Made by a program: the position numbers and the translations under genes. This document shows, in pieces, positions 9,888-18,125 of a stretch of DNA of 64,000 bases. The DNA comes from Thiodiazotropha sp040506195. GTDB taxonomy: Bacteria > Pseudomonadota > Gammaproteobacteria > Chromatiales > Chromatiaceae. The notes below the pieces were generated by a model, which worked only from the letters and a program-made list of their open reading frames with translations, had not been told where the DNA came from and ran no database searches. Where the stretch lies: NCBI GenBank assembly GCA_040506195.1, contig JBEVXH010000004.1, forward strand, positions 1 to 64,000. The letters are read 5' to 3'. Position 1 is the stretch's first letter. Every line of letters starts with the position of its first letter.

Positions 9888-10706
9888 TCAGATCGCCTCG
9901 CCAACGTCCTCCCAGGAAGGATTTCGCTGTGCCATAACCCGCTCGTATCGCGCATCAATACACATTTGAAAGTCACCCGTATTGGGCAGTACATAAAACT
10001 GATTTTCACGGATCGCCTTCAATGTCGCATCGGTAATCAGCTGCGGATCGTCACCCTTGGCGATCTCCGCTCTGATCGCCTCGGCCAACGCAGGATCCTC
10101 ATCTCCGGTCAGGTTTGCTTCCGCCATATTTGTGCTTGTATTGCCCGGACATACGACCGTCACCCCGACATCAGATTCGGCAGCCGTCAGGTCGTAGTGG
10201 AGTGACTCCGCAAATGCCGTCACACCTGCTTTAGAAGCAAAATAGGGCGCTTGCAGTGCTGTACTGAAGAAGGCGAAGATAGAGGATGTGATAACGATAT
10301 GCGCCTGCTCTTGTTTTTCCAACAGCGGCAGGAAAGCCTTAACCCCGTAGAATGGGCCATCCAGGTTCACAGCCAGATGTTGACGCCAGCTTTCAATGCT
10401 CAACTCCTGTACCGGCGCAAGTTTGGAAATACCGGCATTGAGACATAGCAGGTTCACCTTGCCGAATCTCTCCTCAACCACGCTCGCCAAATCAAAATTA
10501 GCCTTCGCATCACCCGCATCGCTGAGTGCGGTCAACAGATCATCACCGCCATTCAATTTTTTTGCGGCCTCATCCAGAGATGCTTGACGGGAGGCGGTGA
10601 CAACAACCTTCATCCCAAGATCGAGAAAATTACGCGCCATCGAGTAACCGATACCATGGGCGCCTCCGGTAACAACCGCAACTTTATCTGTAAAATCATG
10701 AATCAT
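9888..10706 (-). CDS. Short-chain dehydrogenase/reductase (pair A)
   Basis: 272 residues with the classical SDR layout: cofactor motif VVTGGAHGIG at residues 11-20, LNAG at the NNAG position, catalytic ITSS and the YFASK active-site tetrad Tyr/Lys. It is clearly paralogous to the SDR at 15899-16810, sharing NL-GPFYG--AFLP-LEK, YFASKA and PGNT. Substrate unknown; probably an NAD(P)-dependent alcohol or ketone step of the local pathway. Downstream neighbour is the SnoaL-like gene. Confidence 0.88.
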   Translation of the reverse strand: MIHDFTDKVAVVTGGAHGIGYSMARNFLDLGMKVVVTASRQASLDEAAKKLNGGDDLLTALSDAGDAKANFDLASVVEERFGKVNLLCLNAGISKLAPVQELSIESWRQHLAVNLDGPFYGVKAFLPLLEKQEQAHIVITSSIFAFFSTALQAPYFASKAGVTAFAESLHYDLTAAESDVGVTVVCPGNTSTNMAEANLTGDEDPALAEAIRAEIAKGDDPQLITDATLKAIRENQFYVLPNTGDFQMCIDARYERVMAQRNPSWEDVGEAI

Positions 10707-11048
10707 GAAAATGTGTCCTTTTTTACCGACCGCACATTTACATTCAGTGTATCTTTGATACGTAACGCTTTATTTACAGGTAAAAACGCTCCATATCAGC
10801 ATTCCCGATCTTCAGAAAGACCCTGTGAAGAAAGGCCTTGTGAATACCGACATAAACTTACTCTTAATCTTTTGAGTTTCTAGATGGTTATTTTTTATTG
10901 AAAACGTCGAAAATGATATACTGCATCCGCTTACTCGTCCCGGTTCCTAAGAGCGGATTGAAACCATTAACGAGTAATGGACGGCCTTCCGGAAGGGAAA
11001 ACAAGGAGTGTCCCGTGCCAGGTCATAAGCTGCGTTCACTCACAATCA
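10707..11048. other. Intergenic region between two SDR genes
   Basis: 342 bases without a convincing gene. It holds the promoter area for the SDR at 9888-10706, an AT-rich stretch near 10880-10920, and a single 28-base unit at 10937-10964 that ends GGATTGAAAC and resembles a lone CRISPR repeat. That unit is flanked by the inverted heptamers TTACTCG (10931-10937) and CGAGTAA (10971-10977). No second repeat unit is present. Confidence 0.45.
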
Positions 11049-11792
11049 TCATCCTTCATGCCTTTTTTGGAATGTGCAGTGCTCTTGAAGTAAACTCTGG
11101 TAATGCGCCTCCAACACCGAAAGAAATTCAGGGTGGGTAAAAATAAAACGCCGGCCGTCGTTTGCCTTAATTGCAGCCACGACCTTTTCAGCAACTTCCA
11201 ACGGCTGAACCAGGCGGTTATCGATTACCCCCGGACATAATGCCGATACCTGAACTCCCTTATCCGCCAACTCGTGGCGCAAAGCCAATGTATACCCAAC
11301 AACGGCAAATTTACTGGCCGTGTAGGTGGTTGAAAACCCTGGCGTCGCCAAAAGTCCTGACAAAGAGGCTGTGTTGACAATATTGCCCATCCCCTGCGCC
11401 ACCATCCCCGGAGCAAAGGTTTTACAACCCAAAATCACACCATCTATATTGATGCGGGATTGCAGAAACCAGTCATCCAGGGGAGCCGTATCAAACTCGC
11501 CGGAACGAAACACCCCGGCATTGTTGCAGAGCACGTCACAGCGACCATAGGCGTTACTGACCAGTTCGTGAAAAAACACCCAGGATTTCGCACTGCTTAC
11601 ATCCAGAGTCATCGCCACACCTGGATATTGATTACCGGCTATCATATCCAGTGTGACATTTGCAGCTTCGCGATCCACATCGGCGACAATCACTTTCGCA
11701 CCCTCACCCGCAAACAACGTACAGAGCGCTCTCCCTATACCACTGCCACCGCCTGTAACGATAACAACCTTGTCTTGTAAATGTTGTGCCAT
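11049..11792 (-). CDS. Short-chain dehydrogenase/reductase (pair B)
   Basis: 247 residues from the ATG at 11792 (MAQHLQDKVVIVTGG). Motifs: TGGGSGIG cofactor site, CNNAG, TASLSG with catalytic Ser, and YTASK. Very similar over its whole length to the next SDR at 12027-12806, with shared LCNNAGVFR-G-F-TAP, LQSRINIDG--LGCK and ALR-ELADKG stretches, so the two are tandem duplicates. Substrate unknown. Both run on the minus strand and may be in one transcript, although 234 bases separate them. Confidence 0.88.
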   Translation of the reverse strand: MAQHLQDKVVIVTGGGSGIGRALCTLFAGEGAKVIVADVDREAANVTLDMIAGNQYPGVAMTLDVSSAKSWVFFHELVSNAYGRCDVLCNNAGVFRSGEFDTAPLDDWFLQSRINIDGVILGCKTFAPGMVAQGMGNIVNTASLSGLLATPGFSTTYTASKFAVVGYTLALRHELADKGVQVSALCPGVIDNRLVQPLEVAEKVVAAIKANDGRRFIFTHPEFLSVLEAHYQSLLQEHCTFQKRHEG

Positions 11793-12026
11793 ATATAGCC
11801 CCGAAGAGTATGACATCAGATCCGATCCGCTAAATTACAGATACATAAATCACCGATCCCCGTCCAGATTGCATATACTCTCTCTGCAGCTATGGCATTC
11901 ATCACTGTCACTGAACATAAAAACCTGACAGCCATTGCGAAAGAAAAGACCGCAACCATCTCCTTGGTCATCTTGAGTAAGTTCCGTCAGTGTTGACCCA
12001 TTCATCTCAGCAGGCCGCCTGCCCGC

Positions 12027-12806
12027 TTAAAGCACCTGTTCAGCGGCAATATTAAAGGCATCGTATTCATCGAGGACCTCCTGATGCTGCCCGGCAAGCA
12101 TGTCTCGGAATTCCGGATGGGTGAAGATATTCACGCGGTCATCGTCCGCCTTGATGGCATCAATAACACCCTGGGCAACATCGGCGGGGGGGATCAGGCG
12201 ATCCTCTAGGGGAACATCGACATCGTGGTTCATTGGCGTATCGATGGCGCCGGGACAAAGCACATAAACTTTAATGCCCTTGTCGGCAAGCTCCTGTCTC
12301 AGGGCATAGGAAAAACCAACCACAGCAAACTTACTGGCTGTATAGGTGCTCAACTCGGGAGCGGCAATCAGACCCGACAATGAAGCAGTGTTTACAATAA
12401 TGCCGGAACCCTGTTGAATCAGATCGGAAATAAAGGCCTTGCAACCCAGGACAGGGCCATCGATGTTGATACGGGACTGCAGATGCCAATCGTTGATTGG
12501 CGCGGTATGGAATGCGCCAATCCGGAAAACACCGGCATTGTTGCACAACACGTCAATGCGGCCATAGGTGATTATAACCTGGTCCCGCAATACAGCCCAG
12601 GAGTCCGCATCGCTCACATCCAGGGCCAATGCCAAACCCGGATTCCTACCTTTCAGCATGCCGACTGTCTCTTCAGCACCCTTTCGGTTAATATCAGCCG
12701 CGATTACATGGGCGCCTTCAACGGCAAACAGCTTGCACATCTCGCGCCCGATACCACTACCGCCGCCAGTAACGATGACAACTTTATCCTGCAAATTTAT
12801 ACTCAT
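12027..12806 (-). CDS. Short-chain dehydrogenase/reductase (pair B)
   Basis: 259 residues. Cofactor motif TGGGSGIG at residues 14-21, LCNNAG, NTASLSG and YTASKFAV make a complete classical SDR active site. Tandem paralogue of the SDR at 11049-11792. It starts MSINLQDKVVIVTGG at an ATG preceded by AGG-rich sequence. Lies between the LuxR-type regulator gene and its paralogue, all minus strand. Confidence 0.88.
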   Translation of the reverse strand: MSINLQDKVVIVTGGGSGIGREMCKLFAVEGAHVIAADINRKGAEETVGMLKGRNPGLALALDVSDADSWAVLRDQVIITYGRIDVLCNNAGVFRIGAFHTAPINDWHLQSRINIDGPVLGCKAFISDLIQQGSGIIVNTASLSGLIAAPELSTYTASKFAVVGFSYALRQELADKGIKVYVLCPGAIDTPMNHDVDVPLEDRLIPPADVAQGVIDAIKADDDRVNIFTHPEFRDMLAGQHQEVLDEYDAFNIAAEQVL

Positions 12807-13151
12807 ACCTATTTCCTATTAATGTAAAACCCGAATACAGGAGACACTAATCAAGTTCCTGCCTTTCCCTGTATTTATCGACTTTGGTTTCATATGAAAC
12901 TTATCAGGAAAGTATGTATAACTCACAAAACACTGAAAATATCACTTAAAATCCAACTATGTCATTTGCACTCATTCTTCAGGTGTTTCTCTCCCTAAAT
13001 CGATAAATTTCGAACCGGATATCCATCCCTACTTAAACCACAAGGATAGATTTTCGAATCTCCCCTCTGGATAGCTTTTATCGAATCAATCACCACTTCC
13101 TAAAGCAAGTAACATGCAATACGAAACATCGACAACCGCATCTCCAGGCAT
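12807..13151. other. Intergenic region between LuxR-type gene and SDR
   Basis: 345 bases, AT-rich, with no open reading frame I would support. It lies downstream of the LuxR-type gene and upstream of the SDR at 12806, so it should contain that SDR's promoter. The palindromic CATATGAAAC area near 12890 was seen but no operator or terminator could be assigned. Confidence 0.35.
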
Positions 13152-14033
13152 TCAGGTGAACAGGGTATCGAAAATACGAGCAAGGAGCTCGGATTGGGAG
13201 TTGACCCCAAGCTTCTGGTAGATATTTTTTCGGTGCACCCGCTCAGTGGCCGGAGAAATGTCGAGTTCACGGGCGCAACCCTTTGAAGAGTAGCCCCGGA
13301 TAAGGTAACCAAGGATTTCCAACTCTCGCTCTGTAAGCATATTGGATGCAATATTTTTCAATTTCGCAGCAATAACACTTGTTGAATCCTCACCATCGCT
13401 GTCTGATACCCCAGCCGCTACTTTGCAAAGCCGGTTATGACTCAAAATCGCATGCCTTATCGTTGAAGTGAGCGCTTCCAGTTGACGGGCTTCATCTTTG
13501 CTGAAGGGCGGCAACATGCTTGTACGTCCCAGACAAATGACATAACCTGCGCCATTCTCTCCCTGAATTGCAAACGCTACCTCGTCCTTAAGCCGTGCGG
13601 GCATCATGCATTTATAGTAATAACTGCTCTCGAAAAACCCATCCGGAGCCACTTCCCGAAGCGTTTTAAATCCTCCTCCACCCTTTTGGCAGTAATCATA
13701 CCAGGGACTCTGCGTATAGAGCCCCTGCAAATATGCGATGTTGGCATCCGGCGTTGAAACAGCAAGCTCCAGATAAGGAAACGTCGGCACTTTGGCTGAG
13801 CGAAAAACAATGATCGCAAGATCGTCGAAATAGGCCACCTTACGCAATGTATCCACCAGGCATGGGTAAAACTCATCCGTTGCCACAGTTTCAAACAATG
13901 AGCCGATGCAGTCCAGAATGGAAACATCTGCGGGAGCCCCCTCAGAGAACGCCTGACCTGAACTGTCAAAACCCATTGAATTAGGGAAGGGTACAGTGCG
14001 CTGCACCGGTGAAGATGAAATTGTATAAGCCAT
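13152..14033 (-). CDS. LuxR-type (HTH) transcriptional regulator
   Basis: 293 residues from the ATG at 14033, chosen because GAGGAG lies just upstream; 15 more codons are open before it. The C-terminal 65 residues are a LuxR/GerE helix-turn-helix: LTERELEILGYLIRGYSSKG, then ISPATERVHRKNIYQKLGV. The N-terminal half has no receiver signature and may sense a small molecule. LuxR-type regulators often sit beside DUF1302/DUF1329 or catabolic genes. Lux-box-like dyads occur at 15675 and 16970, making it a candidate regulator of those promoters (inference). Confidence 0.88.
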   Translation of the reverse strand: MAYTISSSPVQRTVPFPNSMGFDSSGQAFSEGAPADVSILDCIGSLFETVATDEFYPCLVDTLRKVAYFDDLAIIVFRSAKVPTFPYLELAVSTPDANIAYLQGLYTQSPWYDYCQKGGGGFKTLREVAPDGFFESSYYYKCMMPARLKDEVAFAIQGENGAGYVICLGRTSMLPPFSKDEARQLEALTSTIRHAILSHNRLCKVAAGVSDSDGEDSTSVIAAKLKNIASNMLTERELEILGYLIRGYSSKGCARELDISPATERVHRKNIYQKLGVNSQSELLARIFDTLFT

Positions 14034-14442
14034 ACCCAACTCCTCAGTAATATGCCTTTTATCCAACCGGAAATGCAATCAGCACTTACCTTTGATATTA
14101 AGACTGCACACTCTGGTGACGCCATGGCGCTAGAATTGCCTGATTACGGGATAAGTTTAGAACCAGTATACGGAGGCACCAATATGCCGGTAATTTCATT
14201 TCCGATCTTTAAGATGTTATTTACGAACAACAACCACGCGACTTACATATATCGGCAATATTTAAACATACCCAATCATCGTGATCGGAAATGAATTCGT
14301 AAAGTTCGCAAATGACATTTTCGAACAAATAAAACCCGGGCATACTGAACCTGGGGTTTTCTCTCAACCCAATAACCGCATCCATCGTATTGCACATATG
14401 AGCTGGTTGTATTGATAAGCAAAAAAAGTGAAATGTCACAAT
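14034..14442. promoter_or_regulatory. Divergent control region with 13-base perfect inverted repeat
   Basis: 409 bases between the divergent LuxR-type and MFS genes. TTCATTTCCGATC at 14195-14207 is repeated as its exact complement, GATCGGAAATGAA, at 14283-14295, with centres about 88 bases apart. The intervening DNA is AT-rich. The spacing suits two operator half-sites joined by looping or a long RNA stem. No assigned -35/-10 pair. Confidence 0.5.
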
Positions 14443-15621
14443 ATGAATACACAAGACATCAATAAGGCGCCTGTTTTATTTGCAGCGATACTTCTCACGA
14501 CTATCGGGCTTTTAGTGCCCAATATACTGCCCATACTTGTTGGAGCTATGGCAAACAACCTGGGCTTCGACAACGATCAGCTTGGACTGTTGGCCGGCAT
14601 TGAACCCTTGGGCTTGGGTATATCGGCTGCACTTGCGGTATTTTGGATTCGTCGCGTCAGCTGGCGCCACGCAGCCTTGTCGGCCATTTTCGTTCTTATC
14701 ATCGGCAACGCCATTTCGGCATTGCTGACCGATTTCACCGCACTCCTCATCGTCAGAGGGCTGACCGGTTTTTTTGGTGGCGGCGTTGCCTTTGCTATCG
14801 GCATTGCCGCCATCAGTGAATCGAGAAATACGGACAGGTCTTTCGCTCTCATGGTAATGGTCCATGTGGCCTCAATGTTTCTCGGCCTTTTGCTGTTGCC
14901 TCATGCCGAGATCAAATGGGGAATCGCCGGAATCCTGATACCTGTCAGCTTACTGGCTGCGGTTCTTATACCCATCACCAGAATCCTACCCGAATGCTCC
15001 CATAAGGGAGACCCGTCGGCAAATGGATCGAGGCCCGGCGCGGGTCCGGTTTTCTGGGGACTTGGCGCCCAACTGATCTGGTATATCGGTGTCGGCGGCT
15101 TGTGGACCTTTATCGAACGCATCGGCACGCATGCGGGTTTCGAAAATACGGATATCGGTTTCGCACTGGCGCTCGGAATGGGCGTCAGCATTATCGGTTC
15201 CGCCGTCGCCACCGCTCAGGGCGACCGAATTGGGCGCCTGATTCCTTTTACTCTGACCTTGACGATCCAAGTCGTGGCTGCGCTATTCCTGATTGATATC
15301 GACAACCTTCTGTTCTACACACTGGTGTGGATGGCCTTCAATACTGCCTGGAACTATGGTCTTCCCTACATCTATGCCGCCATCGCCGATGCTGACCATA
15401 GTGGCCGCTTTGTTGTAATGGTGCCTACCGCGCAAGCCTTCGGCTTTGCCCTTGGCGCCAGCATCAGCGGCTTCCTGATTGAAAGCACCGGCCTATCGGC
15501 TGTGATCTATCTATGTCTGGCAATGAATGCCGCCACTGCACTGCTGTTTGTCATTTTGTCTCGCGCAAACATGGTGAAATCCGACACTAGACACCTGGCC
15601 AGTCAGCCCCCAAAAAACTAG
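14443..15621 (+). CDS. MFS transporter
   Basis: About 392 residues with 11-12 predicted membrane helices throughout, a polar central loop near residues 185-200 (PECSHKGDPSANGSRPG), and no catalytic motifs. Early segment ALGISAALAVFWIRRVSWRHAAL fits the loop between helices 2 and 3 of major facilitator proteins. ATG at 14443 chosen; a GTG five codons upstream is also open. Transcribed divergently from the LuxR-type regulator, which suggests regulated uptake or efflux of the pathway substrate. Confidence 0.85.
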   Translation: MNTQDINKAPVLFAAILLTTIGLLVPNILPILVGAMANNLGFDNDQLGLLAGIEPLGLGISAALAVFWIRRVSWRHAALSAIFVLIIGNAISALLTDFTALLIVRGLTGFFGGGVAFAIGIAAISESRNTDRSFALMVMVHVASMFLGLLLLPHAEIKWGIAGILIPVSLLAAVLIPITRILPECSHKGDPSANGSRPGAGPVFWGLGAQLIWYIGVGGLWTFIERIGTHAGFENTDIGFALALGMGVSIIGSAVATAQGDRIGRLIPFTLTLTIQVVAALFLIDIDNLLFYTLVWMAFNTAWNYGLPYIYAAIADADHSGRFVVMVPTAQAFGFALGASISGFLIESTGLSAVIYLCLAMNAATALLFVILSRANMVKSDTRHLASQPPKN

Positions 15622-15674
15622 CCTTATATGTTTTACCGACAATACCTTTATCACTAGGGCCTGCCTTCCTCCAC

Positions 15675-15721
15675 ACCTAAACAGATGAGGTATTCAGAGG
15701 GAAACGCTCACCCCCTATACT
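15675..15721 (+). promoter_or_regulatory. Promoter with lux-box-like dyad, copy 1
   Basis: The dyad ACCTAAACAGATGAGGT (15675-15691) abuts a -35-like TTCAGA (15693-15698), followed after 17 bases by TATACT (15716-15721). The same arrangement recurs at 16970-17016. It lies about 180 bases upstream of the SDR start at 15899. An ACCT...AGGT dyad centred near -42 is the architecture of LuxR-activated promoters; the LuxR-type gene at 13152 is the nearest candidate activator. Confidence 0.6.
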
Positions 15722-15898
15722 GAACGAAACCTGAAATCAACAGGAGTATGCCGATTCGTATCTTGCCGCATCTTGAGCAAAACCGAATCGCAGAACGAAC
15801 TCAACACTTACCTTTAGCGTGGTTATCTTGCCTAAACGTCCGATGTTTCCCGATAGGCAGTAACACCCACCAGTAACGAAAAAGCAAGGGAGATCACC

Positions 15899-16810
15899 AT
15901 GATCAAGAATTTCAAAGACAAAGTCGCCGTTGTTACTGGCGGAGCAAACGGAATTGGTCGCGCCCTCGTCAAGGCGTATCTGGACGAAGGCATGCGTGTC
16001 ATGCTCGCCGATACCGACCAGGAAGGAATAGACGCCACCCTGACCGAAATGAATGCCGGTGATCGTCTCAAGGCCATCAATGTCGACATTTCGACCCTGG
16101 AGGCCAATCAGAGACTTGCCGAAGAGACTATCAAACAGTTCGGCGCCGTGAATATCGTGCATCTGAACGCCGCACTGCTCGGCAGTGATGAAGGCTGGCG
16201 CGCATCAGATCTCTCAGTCAGCATGTGGGAGAAGACCATTCAAATCAATCTGCATGGCCCTTTTTACGGCATCAGAGCATTCTTGCCATATCTTGAAAAA
16301 ACTGAGGAAGCCCAGCTTGTCATTACTTGCTCTGCCTTCAGTTTCATTGCCGCACTGAGCGACCCGGCCCCTTACTTCGCCAGTAAAGCGGCTCTGCTGT
16401 CTTATTCCGAATGCCTCTATCACGATCTGAAAGATCGCAAATCGCACATCGGCGTCACCGCAGTGCTGCCCGGCAACACCCAGAACGGCCCCTATGAAAT
16501 GCTGACGAAGATGCTGGCGCAAACAAAAGATCACCCGGAAACCTGGGAAGAAAATGTCTGGGGTGACCGCGATTATGCAGCCGAATTGATCGCCATGTTC
16601 GACCAGGAAGGCAATTCAACACCGGCATCGGTTGTTGCCGAAGCCACCATCGATGCAATAGCAAACGACCGCTTCTACGTCACAGAAAATATCGGCATCA
16701 TCTGGAAATACATCCATGACCGCCTGCAACGGTTCATGGTAGGGAAAAACCCCCGGATGCTGGATAAGAACATGACCGTTTACCGCCCACTGCAAGGCGA
16801 CGAGATGTAA
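15899..16810 (+). CDS. Short-chain dehydrogenase/reductase (pair A)
   Basis: 303 residues, somewhat long for an SDR because of an insertion around residues 200-235. Cofactor motif VVTGGANGIG at residues 11-20, LNAA at the NNAG position, ITCSAFSF with the catalytic serine region, and YFASK. AGGGAG precedes the ATG by seven bases. Paralogue of the SDR at 9888-10706, now on the opposite strand. It precedes the 2-oxo-acid dehydrogenase operon, and both share the same promoter architecture. Confidence 0.88.
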   Translation: MIKNFKDKVAVVTGGANGIGRALVKAYLDEGMRVMLADTDQEGIDATLTEMNAGDRLKAINVDISTLEANQRLAEETIKQFGAVNIVHLNAALLGSDEGWRASDLSVSMWEKTIQINLHGPFYGIRAFLPYLEKTEEAQLVITCSAFSFIAALSDPAPYFASKAALLSYSECLYHDLKDRKSHIGVTAVLPGNTQNGPYEMLTKMLAQTKDHPETWEENVWGDRDYAAELIAMFDQEGNSTPASVVAEATIDAIANDRFYVTENIGIIWKYIHDRLQRFMVGKNPRMLDKNMTVYRPLQGDEM

Positions 16811-16969
16811 ACGAACATCTGTATTCTTAGTTTTGTCTCATGATTTCTCCTCATCATATTGGTTATCGGCTCGCGCTACGGGGTTGCTGTGAGAATCCCG
16901 TTACTGTCAAACTGTTGATATCAACCAAGCCACTGGGGGATTTACCTTTTTAACCCAACCTTCGCTCGC

Positions 16970-17016
16970 TCCTAAGCACATGAGGTATTCTGAGAAGAAT
17001 TCTCCCTTTTTATACT
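16970..17016 (+). promoter_or_regulatory. Promoter with lux-box-like dyad, copy 2
   Basis: Dyad TCCTAAGCACATGAGGT (16970-16986), -35-like TTCTGA (16988-16993), 17-base spacer, -10-like TATACT (17011-17016). Conserved downstream AACCTG is shared with the copy at 15675. It lies 91 bases before the E1alpha start and should drive the dehydrogenase operon. Confidence 0.6.
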
Positions 17017-17106
17017 AAAGGTAACCTGTATATCGACAACAGTTAGCCGATCATGTGCTTGGTCAGATTGCATGCGAACCGGCATTTCGAAGGAGCAATC
17101 CACTCC

Positions 17107-18090
17107 ATGAGCTTGAACAAATCCCAAATGGTGACGCTTTTCACCAATCTGGTCAGAACCAACGAGTACGACCTGACCATGTACGGACGTATGATGGCCG
17201 GTAAGCTGCTGGGATTTTATCACCCGGGGGAAGGCGGTATTGCCCCGGGCGTCGGCGCCTGCAGTTTCCTCAACAAGGATGACTTCTTCAGCCCGCACCA
17301 CCGAGCCCACGGCATGGGTCACATGCTCTCCAAGGGAATCGAGCTGAAGACTTACCTGGCTGAGCATACCGGTAAGCAAGGTGGTTGCTGCGCCGGCCGT
17401 TCCTCATTCCATGCGTCCTACCCGGCATTCAATCAGTTCATGTACTCCGGTTTTATCGGCTACAACTTCACCCCCGCCACTGGCTGGGGCTGGGCGGCCA
17501 AGCGCGCCGGTAAACGGCAGGTCGTGATGATGTGCTCCGGTGACGGCTCCTACGGCCAGGGCCGTGCCCACGAGGGGATGCTGATGGCCGCCAATTGGAA
17601 ACTGCCCATTATCTTCTGGTGTGAAAACAACGGGCTGGCCATCCACGCCAGCACCGATGACATGCACCCTGTGGAACATATCTCTTCCCTTGCCCTGGGT
17701 TTCGATATGCCTGCCGAGATTGTGGACGGGCAAGATGTCTTTGCCTGCGCGGAAGCAGCGCTTCGCGCTATCGAGCACTGCCGTAGCGGCAAGGGGCCCT
17801 TCTTCGTCGAGTGTAAAACCACTCGTTTTCGTGAACACGATATCGGTACGCCAGACCTGATCGAAGACAAGCCCCGCACCGAGGAGATGATCGATGAGCT
17901 AAAGCAGCGCGACCCGATGGTCATCGCTACCGAACGCGTACTGGCCGACGGCATCCTGACACAGGATGAGATCGACAAGATCAAAGAGGCAGCAACTAAC
18001 GAAGTGGCGGACGCATGGGCCTGGGCCGACGCCCAGCCGAAAGCCGAACCTAGCGAAGAAGCGCTATTGGCTGCGGTTTACGCGCCCTAA
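17107..18090 (+). CDS. 2-oxo-acid dehydrogenase E1 component, alpha subunit
   Basis: 327 residues from the ATG at 17107, which follows AAGGAG; an upstream in-frame ATG at 17053 adds 18 residues. Thiamine diphosphate motif GDGSYGQGRAHEG ... WCENNGLAI is intact. The HRAHGMGHMLSKG segment matches the acetoin/pyruvate-type E1alpha family. The usual GKGGSMH loop is replaced by AGRSSFH, so the substrate may differ from pyruvate or acetoin. First gene of an E1alpha-E1beta-E2-E3 operon. Confidence 0.9.
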   Translation: MSLNKSQMVTLFTNLVRTNEYDLTMYGRMMAGKLLGFYHPGEGGIAPGVGACSFLNKDDFFSPHHRAHGMGHMLSKGIELKTYLAEHTGKQGGCCAGRSSFHASYPAFNQFMYSGFIGYNFTPATGWGWAAKRAGKRQVVMMCSGDGSYGQGRAHEGMLMAANWKLPIIFWCENNGLAIHASTDDMHPVEHISSLALGFDMPAEIVDGQDVFACAEAALRAIEHCRSGKGPFFVECKTTRFREHDIGTPDLIEDKPRTEEMIDELKQRDPMVIATERVLADGILTQDEIDKIKEAATNEVADAWAWADAQPKAEPSEEALLAAVYAP

Positions 18091-18125
18091 CCAGCACGCT
18101 CAGTGATTCATGACGGAGTAGAACC

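Noticed and set aside
10937..10964. CRISPR array
   Set aside because: Only one repeat-like unit; no spacer, second repeat or cas gene.
10898..11140. Possible small plus-strand gene with an AAGGAG before GTG near 11014
   Set aside because: It overlaps the 3' end of an SDR gene and has no recognisable family or good start.
15654..15670. Further copy of the dispersed TAGGGCCTG repeat
   Set aside because: Only nine bases match (TAGGGCCTG) before divergence; too short to call.
15815..15840. Sigma-54 promoter upstream of the SDR at 15899
   Set aside because: GG and GC elements are spaced seven bases apart instead of ten.
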